Positions 1 to 11,092 are shown, numbered from the stretch's first letter. The stretch: 64,000 nucleotides of DNA from Gnetum montanum (GCA_015680685.1 MNCI01002984.1:393173-457172); one strand, 5' to 3'. Notes: generated from the sequence alone by a model not told the origin. Numbers and translations are program-made.

Positions 1-1891
1 ATCTAGTAAAAATCATTGATACTAAACTTTTTGTTCATTCAACATTTTACACATGCCAAGCTGGTCGTAATGAGCACAAACATGCCATAACTACCATGCT
101 AGAAATTAATTTTTTAATTGAATCAAGGTAAATATGGTTCCATTGGGTACTTTTTTAATCATTTAATATTAAAATCTCAAAATATAAAACTCGAATTGAA
201 AAAATGATTGTAGATCTATACTTTAGGTGTAAAAATGAGTTGGTCCACCTAATTTGAGTGTGATCTAACAACTTTGAATTTTGACATATTTTAATTAATT
301 AAATATTTAATAATTTAAAAATTCTAACTAAACGTCAAAATACACCCTGAATCCACATCATGTTAATTTTCTAATATTATTCTAAAATAATGCTAGACTT
401 TGCAATGCTCATTCATTAATAATATATATATATTTTTAAAAAACTTAAAATTATAAAAAAAATTAGACAAAAATTTAAAAAACAATAGTAATTTTGCTTA
501 TGTAACCCAAACAAAGGTCTTCATGTTACTAAGAAGTATTAGACACATCTACAAATGTATATATATAAGCCTTAAAACAAATTAAATTCTAAGTATTTAA
601 TAGAGTAGTACTAAGGTAACATGTACAAATGTGGGGCATTACAAATTACCTTTGTATGTGAACATGGAAACATACTTAAGCATACTTACTCTGAAGTTGA
701 CCAGATACAGTTTCAGAAACCCCCATACAAAGGTCGATATTACAAAAGTGTAAGAAATAAAGATACAGAAGGTAGACACGGTAGAAAAACAGACCTTGAG
801 AAGCCTAGGGTATATTAGCAAAATTTTCAGAATGCGTAAGAAAATGTCACTGAAATTTATGGATAAAATTTTATGCCACAAGTGTTCATTGAATTCCTAG
901 CAGAAAAAACCAAAACCAAAGAAGAATGATGTTGAAAACATCAAAATCCTCTTCGTTTGAAACAAGGCAAAAAATAAATCAAGAGAAACAAAATTTAAAG
1001 TAATGAGGAGAAGACAAAGGATGAAAGCATTGTGATGTTTTGCACTCGAAATTTTTTTGAGCTACACCATTCTTCCCCATTTTCCTACATGAAATGACAT
1101 CGCTAAGAAAGAAGTTACAGCTGTAGAAATATATCACAGCGATGTGTACACCTCAAATATTGGTGAATTCTCCAATCTGTGATTGATGAGTGTTGGTACA
1201 AAGCCATGTTATGTTTTCCAATCTTGATTGAACAATTTTTATGATAAGCAAGATATCAAGTATGTTTTTTCTTGTATGAAGCTTCTGTATCTGGGATATC
1301 TGGAGTGTCTGTATTAGTTATGTTTAGGTTTCATGATAGTTAAGAAACATTACCGTTGACTGCTTTATGTAATTGAGTAACACAGCCCATCATTTATGAA
1401 TAAAATACAAAATCAACATATTAGATACATCTACGAGTGAAAGACAGAACTCACATTCATCAAATAAGAAGTAACTATATCAAATAAGAATTATATTTAT
1501 ATGCTCTCATTTTATTTCTTCAATGGCTCTGTAACTTTCCATTTTCTACATGTTAGTTGCCAACACCAATAGGGACTTTTCCAAATGCAGTCTCAATTTT
1601 ATCACTGTAACTTAGTGTATATGAAAATTTTTAATTATGGCAGTTTGACAAAACAAAAGTCACTGTCATTGTTTTATTTTAAATGTTATTGTTAGAAAAA
1701 CAGAAGTCGTTTAAATAGTAATACAGTACCAAAAACCTGTGAATGGCTCCGAAGTCGGACATTGAACGTATGTAAGTGCAGTTTTTGAATTTAGCGTACA
1801 AAAGTTAAATGCAGGGCATCTATGATTGTAGAGTTGCTGATTAATGTATTATCTTTTCTTTATCTCAGTAACTTGCTTTTCTAATATGTAG
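1..1891. other. AT-rich DNA with no recognised gene
   Basis: I see no convincing coding sequence, RNA gene or LTR structure here. The stretch is strongly AT-rich, with TA-dinucleotide tracts near 420-440 and 557-566. Being upstream of the DUF829-type exons on the + strand it may hold introns, first exons or the promoter of that gene, but no sequence matching the N-terminal half of that family could be read with confidence. Confidence 0.5.
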
Positions 1892-1930
1892 GTATTGGAA
1901 GAAAAATTAACTGAAGCGAACTCAAATTCA
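1892..1930 (+). CDS. possible small upstream exon of the DUF829-like gene
   Basis: A 39-nt open segment follows a plausible acceptor (CTAATATGTAG) and precedes a good donor (GTGAGT at 1931). It reads VLEEKLTEANSNS in phase 0. In plant DUF829 relatives a short acidic/leucine segment of this kind lies before the first conserved hydrolase block. The exon that should follow, carrying the nucleophile-elbow region, was not found between 1931 and 2085, so this assignment is weak. Confidence 0.2.
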
Positions 1931-2085
1931 GTGAGTTAAATTCTCTTTTTTATTTTCATTTTATATTTAAGATTTGTTGTGCTCTAGGTATTTTGAATTT
2001 TTCACTTTTGTAATAGTGGACAGGAGTGAAAGCGAGAAAAGAACTCGCATCGATTAGCGCCCTAATTATGTTTCTTCTTGGTTAG

Positions 2086-3109
2086 GAGAAGTATAAATTG
2101 ATCAGGAAGTGTGTGGTGGGCCAGATCTATGATTCTTGTCCTGCAGATTTTGTTAGTGAAGTTGGTGAAAAGTTTGCCATTAGTCCAACAATCCTTAAGT
2201 GGAATCATGTGCCAAGGCTTTGGAAATGGGGAGCTCATGGTGTTGCCCGTGTTTTTGATGCTCTCTTTCTCGAAAGAAATGAAAGGCTACGTGCAGAATA
2301 CTGGCAAGCAATTTATTCGTTAGTGGTACTGACTTTGATTTTTACTTAAAGGACAAAATTAAAATAGACTTCTTTTTTCTCTCCCCCTGAGTCTATTAGA
2401 TGTTGCATACAGTACGTGGGTCCAATCCTCATACTCTGCTCAGAAGATGATGAAATCTCAAGTTACGAGACAATTACAAACTTCGCTACTCGGTTGAGAA
2501 AACTTGGAGGCTGCATTAGAGTAGTTTCATGGAAGAATTCTCTTCATGTTGGTAAGGATGTAATATGTTTTATCTACAGCTAATGATACTACTAACAAGG
2601 CTTGCTTATTCTTGGGATAGTTTTTGTCAGCAAGAAATGTACTTTTTTGAAAAAATGATTTAAATTTTGTGCAAGGTCATTATATGCTCCATCCAGAGGA
2701 ATACGGAGATGCTGTAGCCTGGCTTTTCAATCAAGCTTTTTCCTTATACCAAATATCTTGGTCGTTAGCCGCTGAAAAAACTGTGCCACGAGTACTCACC
2801 CAAAGCCCTTGCCATGGATTGTTGTTGTCTCACACATGCCAACAGAATGATGCAATAGGTACGATGCAAACAAATTATCATCCAGATATGTGCAAAAAAT
2901 TGTTAACGAAGAATCAGAGTTTATGCAAGCAGACGTTGACACAGTCAATTATTGATCACCTTGTAGAGATGGACACAGCAGAGAATCCTAAAACTTCACA
3001 TATAGAGATTTGCAAAACTTCCATTCACCGGAAAGATCAATGTGTCAAGTATCATGTTGGACAAGCTTTGTGCAATATTCTTAGATTTAAAAGTCATTCC
3101 AGGTTGTAG
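2086..3109 (+). CDS. DUF829/TMEM53-like alpha/beta-hydrolase, 3' exons
   Basis: Three exons can be joined: 2086-2325, 2413-2551 and 2676-3109 (stop TAG at 3107-3109), giving about 270 residues. The splice sites are canonical: acceptors at 2084-2085 (pyrimidine tract), 2411-2412 and 2674-2675; donors GT at 2326 and 2552. Phases agree throughout. Exon 1 contains VVGQIYDSCPADF and RAEYWQAIYS; exon 2 contains PILILCSEDDE and LRKLGG; the exon 2/3 junction recreates HVGHYMLHPEEY. These are the diagnostic blocks of plant DUF829 (PF05705, TMEM53-like) proteins: the SEDD acidic residue and the HVGHY histidine belong to the putative hydrolase triad. The C-terminal 100 residues show no recognised domain, as is usual in plant members. 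The family's biochemical role is not established. The N-terminal half with the nucleophile was not found upstream, so the gene may be incomplete or may have distant first exons. A TAG lies directly before 2086 in frame, consistent with an intron boundary there. Confidence 0.8.
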
Positions 3110-4004
3110 TAGGAAACAGTTAATTAAGAGACAATTGACATTTTTTAAATTGAGATCACGCCTTTATTCCTAAAGAAGGAAGCCGTTCCCATGGATTTTT
3201 TCCTTGTTTGAATGAATGCGTGATCAACAAATATATTAAGACACCAATGTCCGTTCATGTTCTTAATTTAATAAACCTTTTAATGACATGGCCATGAAGT
3301 AAATTTGAAGAAACTTTACTGTGTCGCTTTCAGCAAAGAATTCTGAATTTGATCGTTAGTCATAATCATAAGGAATGTATACACCTGGTGTTTTCCTAAA
3401 TGATCAAGGTTAAACATTTCGCTTTCGGAAGCTAGAAGTATTCCTACAACAGCAGACCTCGGTGAAGCACACAAGAATAGTCATTGATTAGCCTACGAAA
3501 TTAAGAAAGCAAATCATTATTTGTTATTAGTAAAATGTTATCATTAGACCATTTGTTTTTTACGATCAAATTCAGAATCGCATAATAATCTAATTTGAGT
3601 ATGCAAGCATGAAAGTATAATGAGTCAAATTGGAGGTGCAATGAGTAAGGGATAATTTTTGGTTTGATTTTTTATTCCTGTATAATTAAGTATTAGTTTC
3701 CTTCATGTTTTTAATGATTGTGTGAATACATTTTTGTAAGTTAATATCAATACAACTTAATATGTTTTTGCAATGCAGTTTAATGGGAGCCAACTTTATT
3801 TTGTTGGGATAATGTTAGGATGATGATAGTTTTTCATTAATTTTGTTCTAGGAAAACTAGCTAACCATTCAAGATGTATGTTTAGGTAGCATAGGTTAGA
3901 GTAGAGGTCTAAAGTCCATGCGTGGACTTGTTTAGAGTTTGTAACCTTTAAAATTTGGATACTCTATAAGATTGTGAGTTAGTGGCAAGCTTGTTATAAG
4001 GGTA
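3110..4004. other. 3' flank of the DUF829-like gene; no gene seen
   Basis: AT-rich, non-coding by inspection. It presumably includes the 3' UTR of the preceding gene; AATAAA-like signals occur (for example near 3270). Nothing else was recognised up to the target site of element A. Confidence 0.5.
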
Positions 4005-4009
4005 CAAGT
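4005..4009. repeat. target-site duplication of element A (CAAGT)
   Basis: CAAGT lies immediately before the left LTR end (TGATGAG) and is repeated exactly at 11088-11092 directly after the right LTR end (CCCATCA). A perfect 5-bp direct repeat at both outer LTR borders is the expected footprint of Ty3/gypsy integration. It fixes the element borders at 4010 and 11087. Confidence 0.9.
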
Positions 4010-4789
4010 TGATGAGTGGCAAGGTACTCATACACTCAACCATATGAATACGAGCATTACGTGCACGATCCGGTTAAACGCCAAAGACTAAGTGCTTATG
4101 CGCCTTTTGGAATACTTAAGGTTAATCAATCGTTGTCTTCCCAGACTTACTTGTATTGTCATGGTTGTATGGTTAAGTAAGTCTGAGGCATGTGATTTTT
4201 ATGTCTTTTATCTTTTAATCGCCTATGCTAAGAGAGAAAAGGGTGAAGAGTCTAAGTAACTAACTTTCACTAACTAAGCTTTAATTGTCCTAGCATCAAT
4301 ATTTGTTCCCACTTACCGTACACACTTTGAACCAGTGCAACGCTACTGGTATTACCAAACGCTATTTGTTACTGGGTTACCAAGCGTAGCACACATGCTT
4401 GAAGTGGTCGTACTGAATGCACTTAACTAGGAGTTGAGGTTGAGAGAGATTAATTATCTAAGAAAGAATTTAAGCATTTAACATTAATTAAATCCTAATT
4501 AGCTTAGTCCATGCACTGCAAGGTTTATCAGAAAGTTCGTCTTTATTTCCGTACACAAATGTGTGCTTAGGTACAATTTGCTCGAATAAAGATCCGTTCA
4601 CTTTGAGACTCCTACTGCAGGCACATGGAAATTATTCTATCTCTGGAATGGTAAAACTATTAGAGTTTAGCAAAGGGTCTAGATCTAGATGAGGAAACAA
4701 GGAAAAGCTGCCTCTTATTTATAGACAAGGCGACAAGCTGCGATATTGGATACGCGATATCGTGGCCCATGCTATATTGCGTCTCATCA
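4010..4789 (-). repeat. element A 3' LTR
   Basis: Direct repeat partner of 10287-11087. On the + strand it opens TGATGAGTGGC and closes GTCTCATCA, giving short inverted termini. A TATAAATA box (on the - strand) lies near 4717-4724, and several CGATAT-type motifs lie near 4740-4785, that is, upstream of the TATA box in transcription order. It lacks about 20 bp of the motif-rich stretch present in the other copy. Confidence 0.92.
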
Positions 4790-4803
4790 TACCTCCATGA
4801 TTG
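4790..4803 (-). promoter_or_regulatory. element A polypurine tract
   Basis: Read on the - strand, CAATCATGGAGGTA directly abuts the TGATGAG start of the 3' LTR. This is the position and composition of a second-strand primer tract. Element E has the equivalent GTCGTGGGGGTA before its 3' LTR. Confidence 0.7.
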
Positions 4804-6745
4804 AATGAAAACTCGTCCTCGAGTTCCTTACAAAATATTGGGAAGGTATGAGATTATTGACTTGAATGACACTAATGGTAGATGGGGTGACATGTGAATG
4901 GATCATCATTACAATACATAGGAAAATTTAGTATTCATCACAACAAGAGTGAACACTATACATAATTGACATCCAACCTTATTTGGCAACTGAGAGATAA
5001 GAGAGAAGAGAGAGAGACAAGAAGAAGTCTGCTGCTGCCAACGCCAAGATTGCATCTTTCGTTGTCCATCCATAAGTGCGCCATCAATCTTGTCTCTTGC
5101 ATAACTGCTTCAGCGCCAGTCCATTCCGAGTGTTTCCTCCCGATCCAATCCATTGTTGTATGATTACCATCAGCACACACAACACAGTCTGATAGTAGCA
5201 AGGATAAATGAATCATAATGCAATTAATACCTTGCTTCGGTGTAAGGTCCATTGGCTAAGTTGTGATATGGTTGATACAGATCTGGAGATATAATACTGG
5301 TGACTACTCGAGGTGTAGGGGTTTAGAGAAAATCAAAAAAATTGGACCAGGACCCCCATGATTGAGAGCGAATCTCTGGTAGCGATAGAATGGAAAAAGA
5401 TAATGAACAAGAAGGATGGAGAAAAAGAAACAATGGCCACGCCAATAAAATGGATGTCAAAGATGGCAATGACCAAAATAATTGGTGATTGTAGAAATGT
5501 TTAAAGGAAAGAAATTAACGGATGCACCAAATAGAAATGCCAATGGATCCTCCCCAAAGCAGGCTTATGCCCTTAATGCTCTGACAATCCCACACTCAAA
5601 GAGTCCGTAGGCTTTAAGAATGTCATTCAGAGACAATAGTTAAAGTCTTAACCACAAGAGTTTACCAAAAAGAAAACAATGCATCCACCAAAATATGGAC
5701 TACTAATACAACCGACAATGAGGTGATAAATGGGGAAAGAAGGATGGAAAGAAGAGAATGGAATGAAATCTCAAGAACAAGGTGGTGTACAGCCCCTTGT
5801 GTATTAATGGTTAATGTGACTTAGTAGATCCCATTCCACATCCGGCCTCAAACAAACCACATTCAGTGACTTCGCATTAATACATTCAGCCCATCCATCC
5901 ACTTGAGGTAACAAGAATGCCTTTACCAAAGAGCCACCACCATTCCGACGAAATGAAGGGGGAGAGAGTAGGAAGCGAGAAGGGCCTTAGTTAGAGGGAA
6001 CATGTTTATTTTAGTTCCATAACCAGTGCTTGTAGCCTAAATGATTATTTCGTCTAAGGGATGTGCTTTGAATTCTCACTATTTTATTTTTTTTATTTTT
6101 ATTTTTGTGTGAGAACCACACCATGCAAAGACTTATTATTTTTATTTGCTCAGCTTCCCGATAATTTGGCAATGTCGGAATGGTAAGAAAACTCAAAAAG
6201 AAAACATCTAAGCACCCAAGAGGATGGCCAGCACAAGTGCATCAAATCCCCTTGAATTCACATCCTTTTCAATCTTTGAGTCCTTCCTTAGTTTGAGAAA
6301 TGCCTAGTCACTAGTTTTTTGATAGTTTTTATTATTGAGAAAGGGATTGTACAGTTCCAAGCCAAGAGAGCATATAGAATTTTATGGATGTATGGATGTA
6401 GTGGACTCATTGCCTGCTATATCAAAAGAACCATACCTTAGTATCAACATCATAACTTAAAGGTAAAACCAAACATTAGCAATCAATGGAATATAGTTCA
6501 TACCATCTTCGGAGCACTTATTAAGTGACAAATCAAAAAAAATAATCAAGCACACAAAGAAATGAAAAAGTATAACGATGTTGTAAAACAAAAATAAGAA
6601 AAGTTAAAGAAATTTGTAAAACAAAAATGTGTAAAACAAAAATTTAAAAAGAATTGAGGGCCTCAAATGATTAGCATAGGTTGCCATCTCCCCCATGACA
6701 GAATTGAAAGGGAGAGATCCGAAATAAGGAGCAAGGTCGTTCTCT
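4804..6745 (-). other. element A 3' non-coding domain
   Basis: About 1.9 kb between the protease and the 3' polypurine tract with no coding domain. Segments near 5700-5930 and 6040-6130 correspond, in reverse complement, to element E near 44060-44160 and 43800-43990, so this is a conserved 3' domain of the family and not random filler. A second purine box (GTCATGGGGGAGATGG on the - strand) lies near 6687-6703. The 98-codon open frame at 4956-5252 (-) has no recognisable homology. Confidence 0.6.
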
Positions 6746-7510
6746 CTAAAATGTGCTATGTGCATAAACCGTTCTAGGTTCATGATAAGGGTTGGTTGGT
6801 TGCACACAGACTAGTATTCTCCTATCTGAGTACTCATTTGGATTTTCTAAGAGTTTCCAACTTCCCTCGATTGATGGTTTCAGATTAAGGGTTGGAAGTT
6901 GGTGACACTCTTGTTTCAATGCATCTATGCTTTCTTCGTGGGCGCAAGTTGATCCCCCAATTAGTTCCATGCATATTGGTGGATTGCTGTCTTGATTAGC
7001 TGTCAACCACTGGGTGTTCTCTTGTTGTGTGGTTGCTACATATAGGCACTTTTGTATGCTAACTTCCTGGGCACACCAGTTGCATGCAGGAGATGTTGAA
7101 CGCTCTTGTACGCTATCACCCTCTATATCACTGTATCTGATGCATGGAACCTTCTTCTTCTCAATCTTTCCATAAGTAATTTCCTTAGATATTTCTAGGG
7201 AAAGATCATGGATTCCTAGGCATGCGTTCACGGTACTTAGCCATGCCCTTCCCATTATTATTGGGAAGTCCCCCTTGTCATTGTTGACTTGTATCACTAG
7301 GAAATCAGCTGGGTATGACCAACCACACATAGTGGTAACGATGTCCTCCACCAATCCCAAGGGAATAGTGATGGACTGATCACCTAGCTCTAAGCGAATA
7401 TTGCTCTTCTTTACTGGAGGCAGGTTCCAGGCTTTATACATTTCTTGCGATATCAAGTTGACTTCGAAACTTGAGTTAAGAAGAGCTTTACGTGGTTCAT
7501 TCCTAGCGAC
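6746..7510 (-). pseudogene. element A aspartic protease
   Basis: A 236-codon open frame starts at 7456 and can be read upstream into the active-site region at about 7470-7490. The active-site triad reads LLNSS where relatives have LLDSG, so the catalytic Asp is replaced by Asn. Downstream blocks are intact: IPLGLVEDIVTTMCGWSYP, FLVIQV, then FPIIMGRAWLS, the flap-to-hydrophobic-Gly region shared with elements C, E and J. After residue 90 the frame continues into a Cys-containing linker (CNWCAQEV, CMELIGGSTCAHEES) with no assigned function. In intact relatives RT follows; here it is missing. The function would have been processing of the Gag-Pol polyprotein. Probably inactive. Confidence 0.85.
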
Positions 7511-7996
7511 TTAGAGGTAGATTAAAGGACTTCCAGGATCAGAGAGTTTCCTAGGAAGATGACCCACCTTTATCTAGTTAGTGACGGTATGTGTTAACAT
7601 AACCGTATGCGTTGAGCTCTGTTGTTGGTTTGAAGGGAGCTTCGAAGCCTTATTTGATGGAGGAATGTTTGGAGGTTCAACCGCTTGTGGTTGTGAGAGC
7701 TTGTTTGGACTGTTGGTTCTAAAGAAAGGTCTTCTCCTTGTACGGTTGTCAAAACTAGCAGTGGGTTGAAGGTTTACAGCTCTTGTAGCATTGCATTGCT
7801 ACGGTTGAATGGGGAGTTCCCCTTGCATCGCTGGAGTAGATGGTAGTGGAGCTATCGGTGTAAGAGTTGTGGGTGGATTTGGAGGACGGTATGCATGTGG
7901 TGTATCTCTCCCAGGAGAAGGAGTCTTATAATACTCCCGAGCTTGGTAGTGACATTGTGGGGTCACGTGAACAATAGAGTCACTTGGAGAGATTGG
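7511..7996 (-). other. element A Gag-protease linker
   Basis: On the - strand this encodes a broken Pro/Thr/Ser-rich linker between Gag and protease, homologous to 39125-39560 of element E and to the right-edge element J. Stops interrupt it. A near-palindrome at 7586-7608 (ACGGT ... GTTAAC ... ACCGT) recurs at 63780-63802 in J. Confidence 0.6.
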
Positions 7997-8590
7997 CTAC
8001 TGCACGTAGTAGCCATATGGATCCAGTTGCCAGTAAGGGTATTGTTGCCTTGGTAGTGGCATCCCCCATGATTGTGGGTATTGCCACTGCTGGTGTTGTT
8101 TCATAGGTTGTGGCAGAGTTCCACTTAGATAATATGTTAACGGTTGGTGGAACTGCCTCGGGTTACCTTGGGGATAAGGTAACCGACGGGGTGCTTGTCG
8201 TTTGTTAAGTCTTAGGTTGAGTGCATACACCCTAGATTCTTGCAGATGTGAGATTATTGGGCAACATCCCTTAGGATGGTCATATTGGCATATTTCACAT
8301 CCACCGTCATCGTCTGTATCCGAATCCACAACCTCTTCAGTGATAGCTATTTTACCCTTACCTTTGTAATGTGCATGGTCCAAATCCCTCTTCTTTTTCT
8401 TATCATGGTCACTACTTCGCTTCTTAGACTCCTCTACGATTTTTAAAATAGATTCAAATCTACTATCTAAGGAGTCCCACATTTGATCTACCTTAGCTGA
8501 CACTTCTGTTGTTAATTTCTGAAGTGGCAAGGTTTTCCTACTCACCAACTCTTTGAGTGGTGACTCATCCTCCTCCTCACAAAATCTCAC
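7997..8590 (-). pseudogene. element A Gag, C-terminal part with atypical Cys/His motif
   Basis: Open frame of 197 codons. Order: acidic start, predicted helix around VSAKVDQMWDSLDSRF, basic stretch of Lys/Arg (nucleic-acid binding), acidic VDSDTDDDGG, then CEICQYDHPKGCC, then RRLPYPQGN and a Gln/Pro/Tyr-rich tail. No standard CCHC zinc knuckle (CX2CX4HX4C) is present; the C-X2-C-X4-H motif occupies its place and recurs in C and D, so it may be the family's own nucleic-acid binding element. A role in genomic RNA packaging is inferred from position. Confidence 0.75.
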
Positions 8591-9363
8591 TCCCCTCTTC
8601 TAGAGGGAAGGATCACGGTTATACTCTTCTGCCACTTTCTCTCTTACATAACTCACCTTCTTCCTTAGCTACTTGCTCCAACAATCTATGAACCTCATGG
8701 GACCTAAGTTCAGATAATCTTCCTTGGGCATATGTCCCAAGGGTTCTCTTGGTTTCATGTCTTAGCCCATCTACGAGATGGCATAGTTGATCCTGTTGTG
8801 CGTAATCATGGCCTGGGCAACGATGTAGTAATGCATAATATCAGCCCATGGTAGCATCCAAGGGTTCGTGATTACCCTGCTTCCATCCTTGGATATGCTT
8901 TCTCAAGTTGGACACTCGGGAGTACGTTTAATATTTATCGTTAAACAATTCTAGCATCGTACTCCACCTTTGAATGGATTTATGTTCTAAGGACCAGTAC
9001 CAGCTTTCTGCTTCTTTTATGAGTGTCTTTGGGAACAAATTTAATTTTTGCCACTCATTTTCAATGTTCTACAAGGCATAGGCATCGTGAAATGCTTGTA
9101 AGTGATTCTGCGGATCAGCGATGTTTCCCCCCCTCAAATCATGGGATATTATTCATGTCTAGTCTCTTGATCTGGCTATCTTTTTGGTGCCTTGTAGGTA
9201 TTCTAATGGCCTCCGTGATGTCTAACATGCTTTGGGTTGCAAGTAGGGGTTCGTCATGGTCATTTCTTTCATGGCATCTGTGATGTCTACGTGGTTCCCT
9301 ACTTTTCCTTCTTCCATATCGTGATTCCCTAGAATGCCCTCATCCCCGCTTTCGACTCTCTTG
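8591..9363 (-). pseudogene. element A Gag, capsid-like core
   Basis: Read on the - strand over about 9130-8620, the segment contains HLQAFHDAYAL, EAESWYWSLEHKSI, STMLELFNDKY, LHRCPGHDYAQQ and HLVDGLRHETKRTLG, matching the retrotransposon Gag (capsid) pattern of Ty3/gypsy elements. Three in-frame stops interrupt it. The same blocks occur in C (about 18640-19070) and D (about 25850-26300). Capsid assembly would have been its role. Confidence 0.8.
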
Positions 9364-9951
9364 TCAAGGTTTCTCAATTTGCTTACCCTTGTCCTCCTGA
9401 TGAGGTTCCTGGTGACTGCATCTCGACGTTGAAGGAGAGGGTGAATGTTGCAATGAAGGGGAAGAGGAAGAAGAACCATCACCATGATGATGTTTCCTAC
9501 ATTCCCTTTGGTAATCTCGACCCTGATCGTGATGACGATCAAAATGCTCGTCCTTATCTTGTGTTTGTGTTCCCTCATTGAGCACTTGGTGTTCATGGGA
9601 ATCAGAACCAGGGTTGTGTATCGTGGAGTGAAGGTTCTGACACATCACCTCCTCACTATCATTAGGAGGGGAAACATCTTTTTGTGGAGAACCTATTAAG
9701 ATAGGTTCACCACCCTTAATTTCTCTTATGATGGGCGAAGCATTATGGGGTCCTTTGCCCTTCAACGATGTGTGGTAACTCTCCTGTCGCGAGTCCCGTT
9801 GACGTTGTGCTTTTGTGGGATGGTAGTCCCTTACATTGTAATCGCATGCAATGTACTCAGCATATAATTGCGACATGCCAATTCGTGCAAGGGCACAAAG
9901 GAGCATGTTGGGGGCGACTCTATTTAGAGGCAACACTATGTTACCCTCCAA
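9364..9951 (-). pseudogene. element A Gag, N-terminal part
   Basis: A 195-codon open frame, the first long frame after the leader. It is polar and His/Asp/Ser-rich with a run of Ser (DGSSSSSPS) and then ends before the capsid core in another frame. Equivalent Ser-rich stretches occur in C and D at the same place relative to the core, so this is the natural N-terminal region of Gag in this family. No catalytic motif. Confidence 0.65.
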
Positions 9952-10265
9952 GTCTCTTCAATGCAGTTGTTCATCTTGATGGAAGACAAAGGTAAAGTCG
10001 GGTATATAATCATCGTGATGAGTATATACCACACTAAATTATTGAGGAATTGACGGTTCTTGGTTATGTATGTTGTGCCACCGATTGTCTCTAGTGTTGG
10101 TCCTAGGTAATGAAGTGCTTTTGTGTGGAGAAGAAGACATTTTAGTCTTATTCGGTGTGCTGTTTGTTGTTATGTTATTTTTTCTCTTGATTAACCCTAA
10201 GGGTTTGTTTTAGCTCCCAACGATGTCAATGATTTCCTATGTTCTACGTAGCGCACAAACAACTA
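9952..10265 (-). other. element A 5' leader
   Basis: About 310 bp between the primer site and the Gag frame, non-coding by inspection. This is where packaging and dimerisation signals would be expected in such elements; no specific structure was resolved. Confidence 0.5.
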
Positions 10266-10285
10266 AGTCCCCAGCAACGACTCCA
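10266..10285 (-). promoter_or_regulatory. element A primer binding site (tRNA-Asp type)
   Basis: On the - strand, one base after the 5' LTR end, the sequence reads TGGAGTCGTTGCTGGGGACT. It resembles the complement of the plant tRNA-Asp 3' end (TGGCGCCGTTGCCGGGGAT) with a few changes. C and D carry more decayed versions at the same position. Confidence 0.75.
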
Positions 10286-10286
10286 A

Positions 10287-11087
10287 TGATGAGTGGCGAG
10301 GTACCCCTACACTTAACCATACGAATATGAGGGTTACACGCGCGATCTGGTCGAACTCCAAGGACTAAGTGCTTACGCGCCTTATGGAACACTTAAGGTT
10401 AATCAATCGGTATCTTCCCATACTTACTTGTATTGTCACAGTTGTATGGTTAAGTAAGTCTGAGGTATGTGATTTTTATGTCTTTTATCTTTTTATCGCC
10501 TATGCTAAGAAAGGAAAGGGTGAAGAGACTAAGTAACTAACTTTCACTAACTAAGCTTTAATTGTCCTAGCATCAATATCCGTTCCTACTTGCCGTACAC
10601 ACTCTGAACTAGTGTAACGCTACTGGGATTACCAAACACTATTCGTTATTGGGTTACCAAGCGTAGCACACGTGCTCGAAGCGATCGTACTGAATGCACT
10701 TAATTAGGAGTTGAGGGTTGAGAGAGATTAATTATATAATAAAGCATTTAAGAATTTAACATTAATTAAATCCTAATTAGCTTAGTCCATGCACTGCAAG
10801 GTTTATTAGAAAGTTCGTCTTTATTTCCGTACATAAATGTGTGCTCAGGTACAATTTGCTCAAATAAAGATCTGTTCACTTTGAGACTCCTACTACGGGC
10901 ACATGGAAATTGTTTTATCTCTGGAATGGTAAAATTGCTAGAGTTTAGCTAAGGGTCTAGATCTAGATGAGGAAACAAGGGAAAGCCGCCTCTTATTTAT
11001 AGATAAGGCGATGGGCTGTGATATCCCGTACGCAATATCGCAGGGGTCAACGCGATATCGTAGCCCATGCGATATTGTGTCCCATCA
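10287..11087 (-). repeat. element A 5' LTR
   Basis: Starts TGATGAGTGGC and ends CCCATCA on the + strand. It drives transcription leftward. It matches 4010-4789 over its full length with scattered substitutions. Five or so GATATC/CGATAT motifs crowd 11018-11075, upstream of the TATA box in transcription order. Confidence 0.92.
10994..11001 (-). promoter_or_regulatory. element A LTR TATA box
   Basis: TATAAATA on the - strand inside the 5' LTR, about 90 bp from the LTR start. The same box is at the same place in the D LTR (24332-24339) and the E LTR (45253-45260), which supports it as the core promoter. Confidence 0.6.
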
Positions 11088-11092
11088 CAAGT

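Larger units (their letters stand above)
4010..11087 (-). mobile_element. element A: Ty3/gypsy LTR retrotransposon, gag-protease only
   Basis: A 7.1-kb element in reverse orientation, bounded by two LTRs of about 780-800 bp and a CAAGT duplication. Reading on the - strand the order is 5' LTR (10287-11087), primer site, leader, Gag (9951 to about 7997), proline-rich linker, aspartic protease (about 7510 to 6746), a 2-kb 3' non-coding domain, polypurine tract and 3' LTR. RT, RNase H and integrase are absent: nothing resembling them lies between the protease and the 3' LTR. The LTRs still look alike over most of their length and CpG dinucleotides persist, so it is younger than C or D. Protease and Gag place it in the same family as C, D, E and J. 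It could only have moved using enzymes supplied in trans, or it lost pol after insertion. Confidence 0.92.

Noticed and set aside
621-881. Overlapping short frames on both strands near the left edge
   Set aside because: Short, mutually overlapping, no recognisable similarity and no splice or start context.
4956-5252. 98-codon open frame on the - strand inside the A 3' domain
   Set aside because: No recognisable domain; it overlaps an opposite-strand frame and lies in non-coding sequence that is only loosely shared with E.
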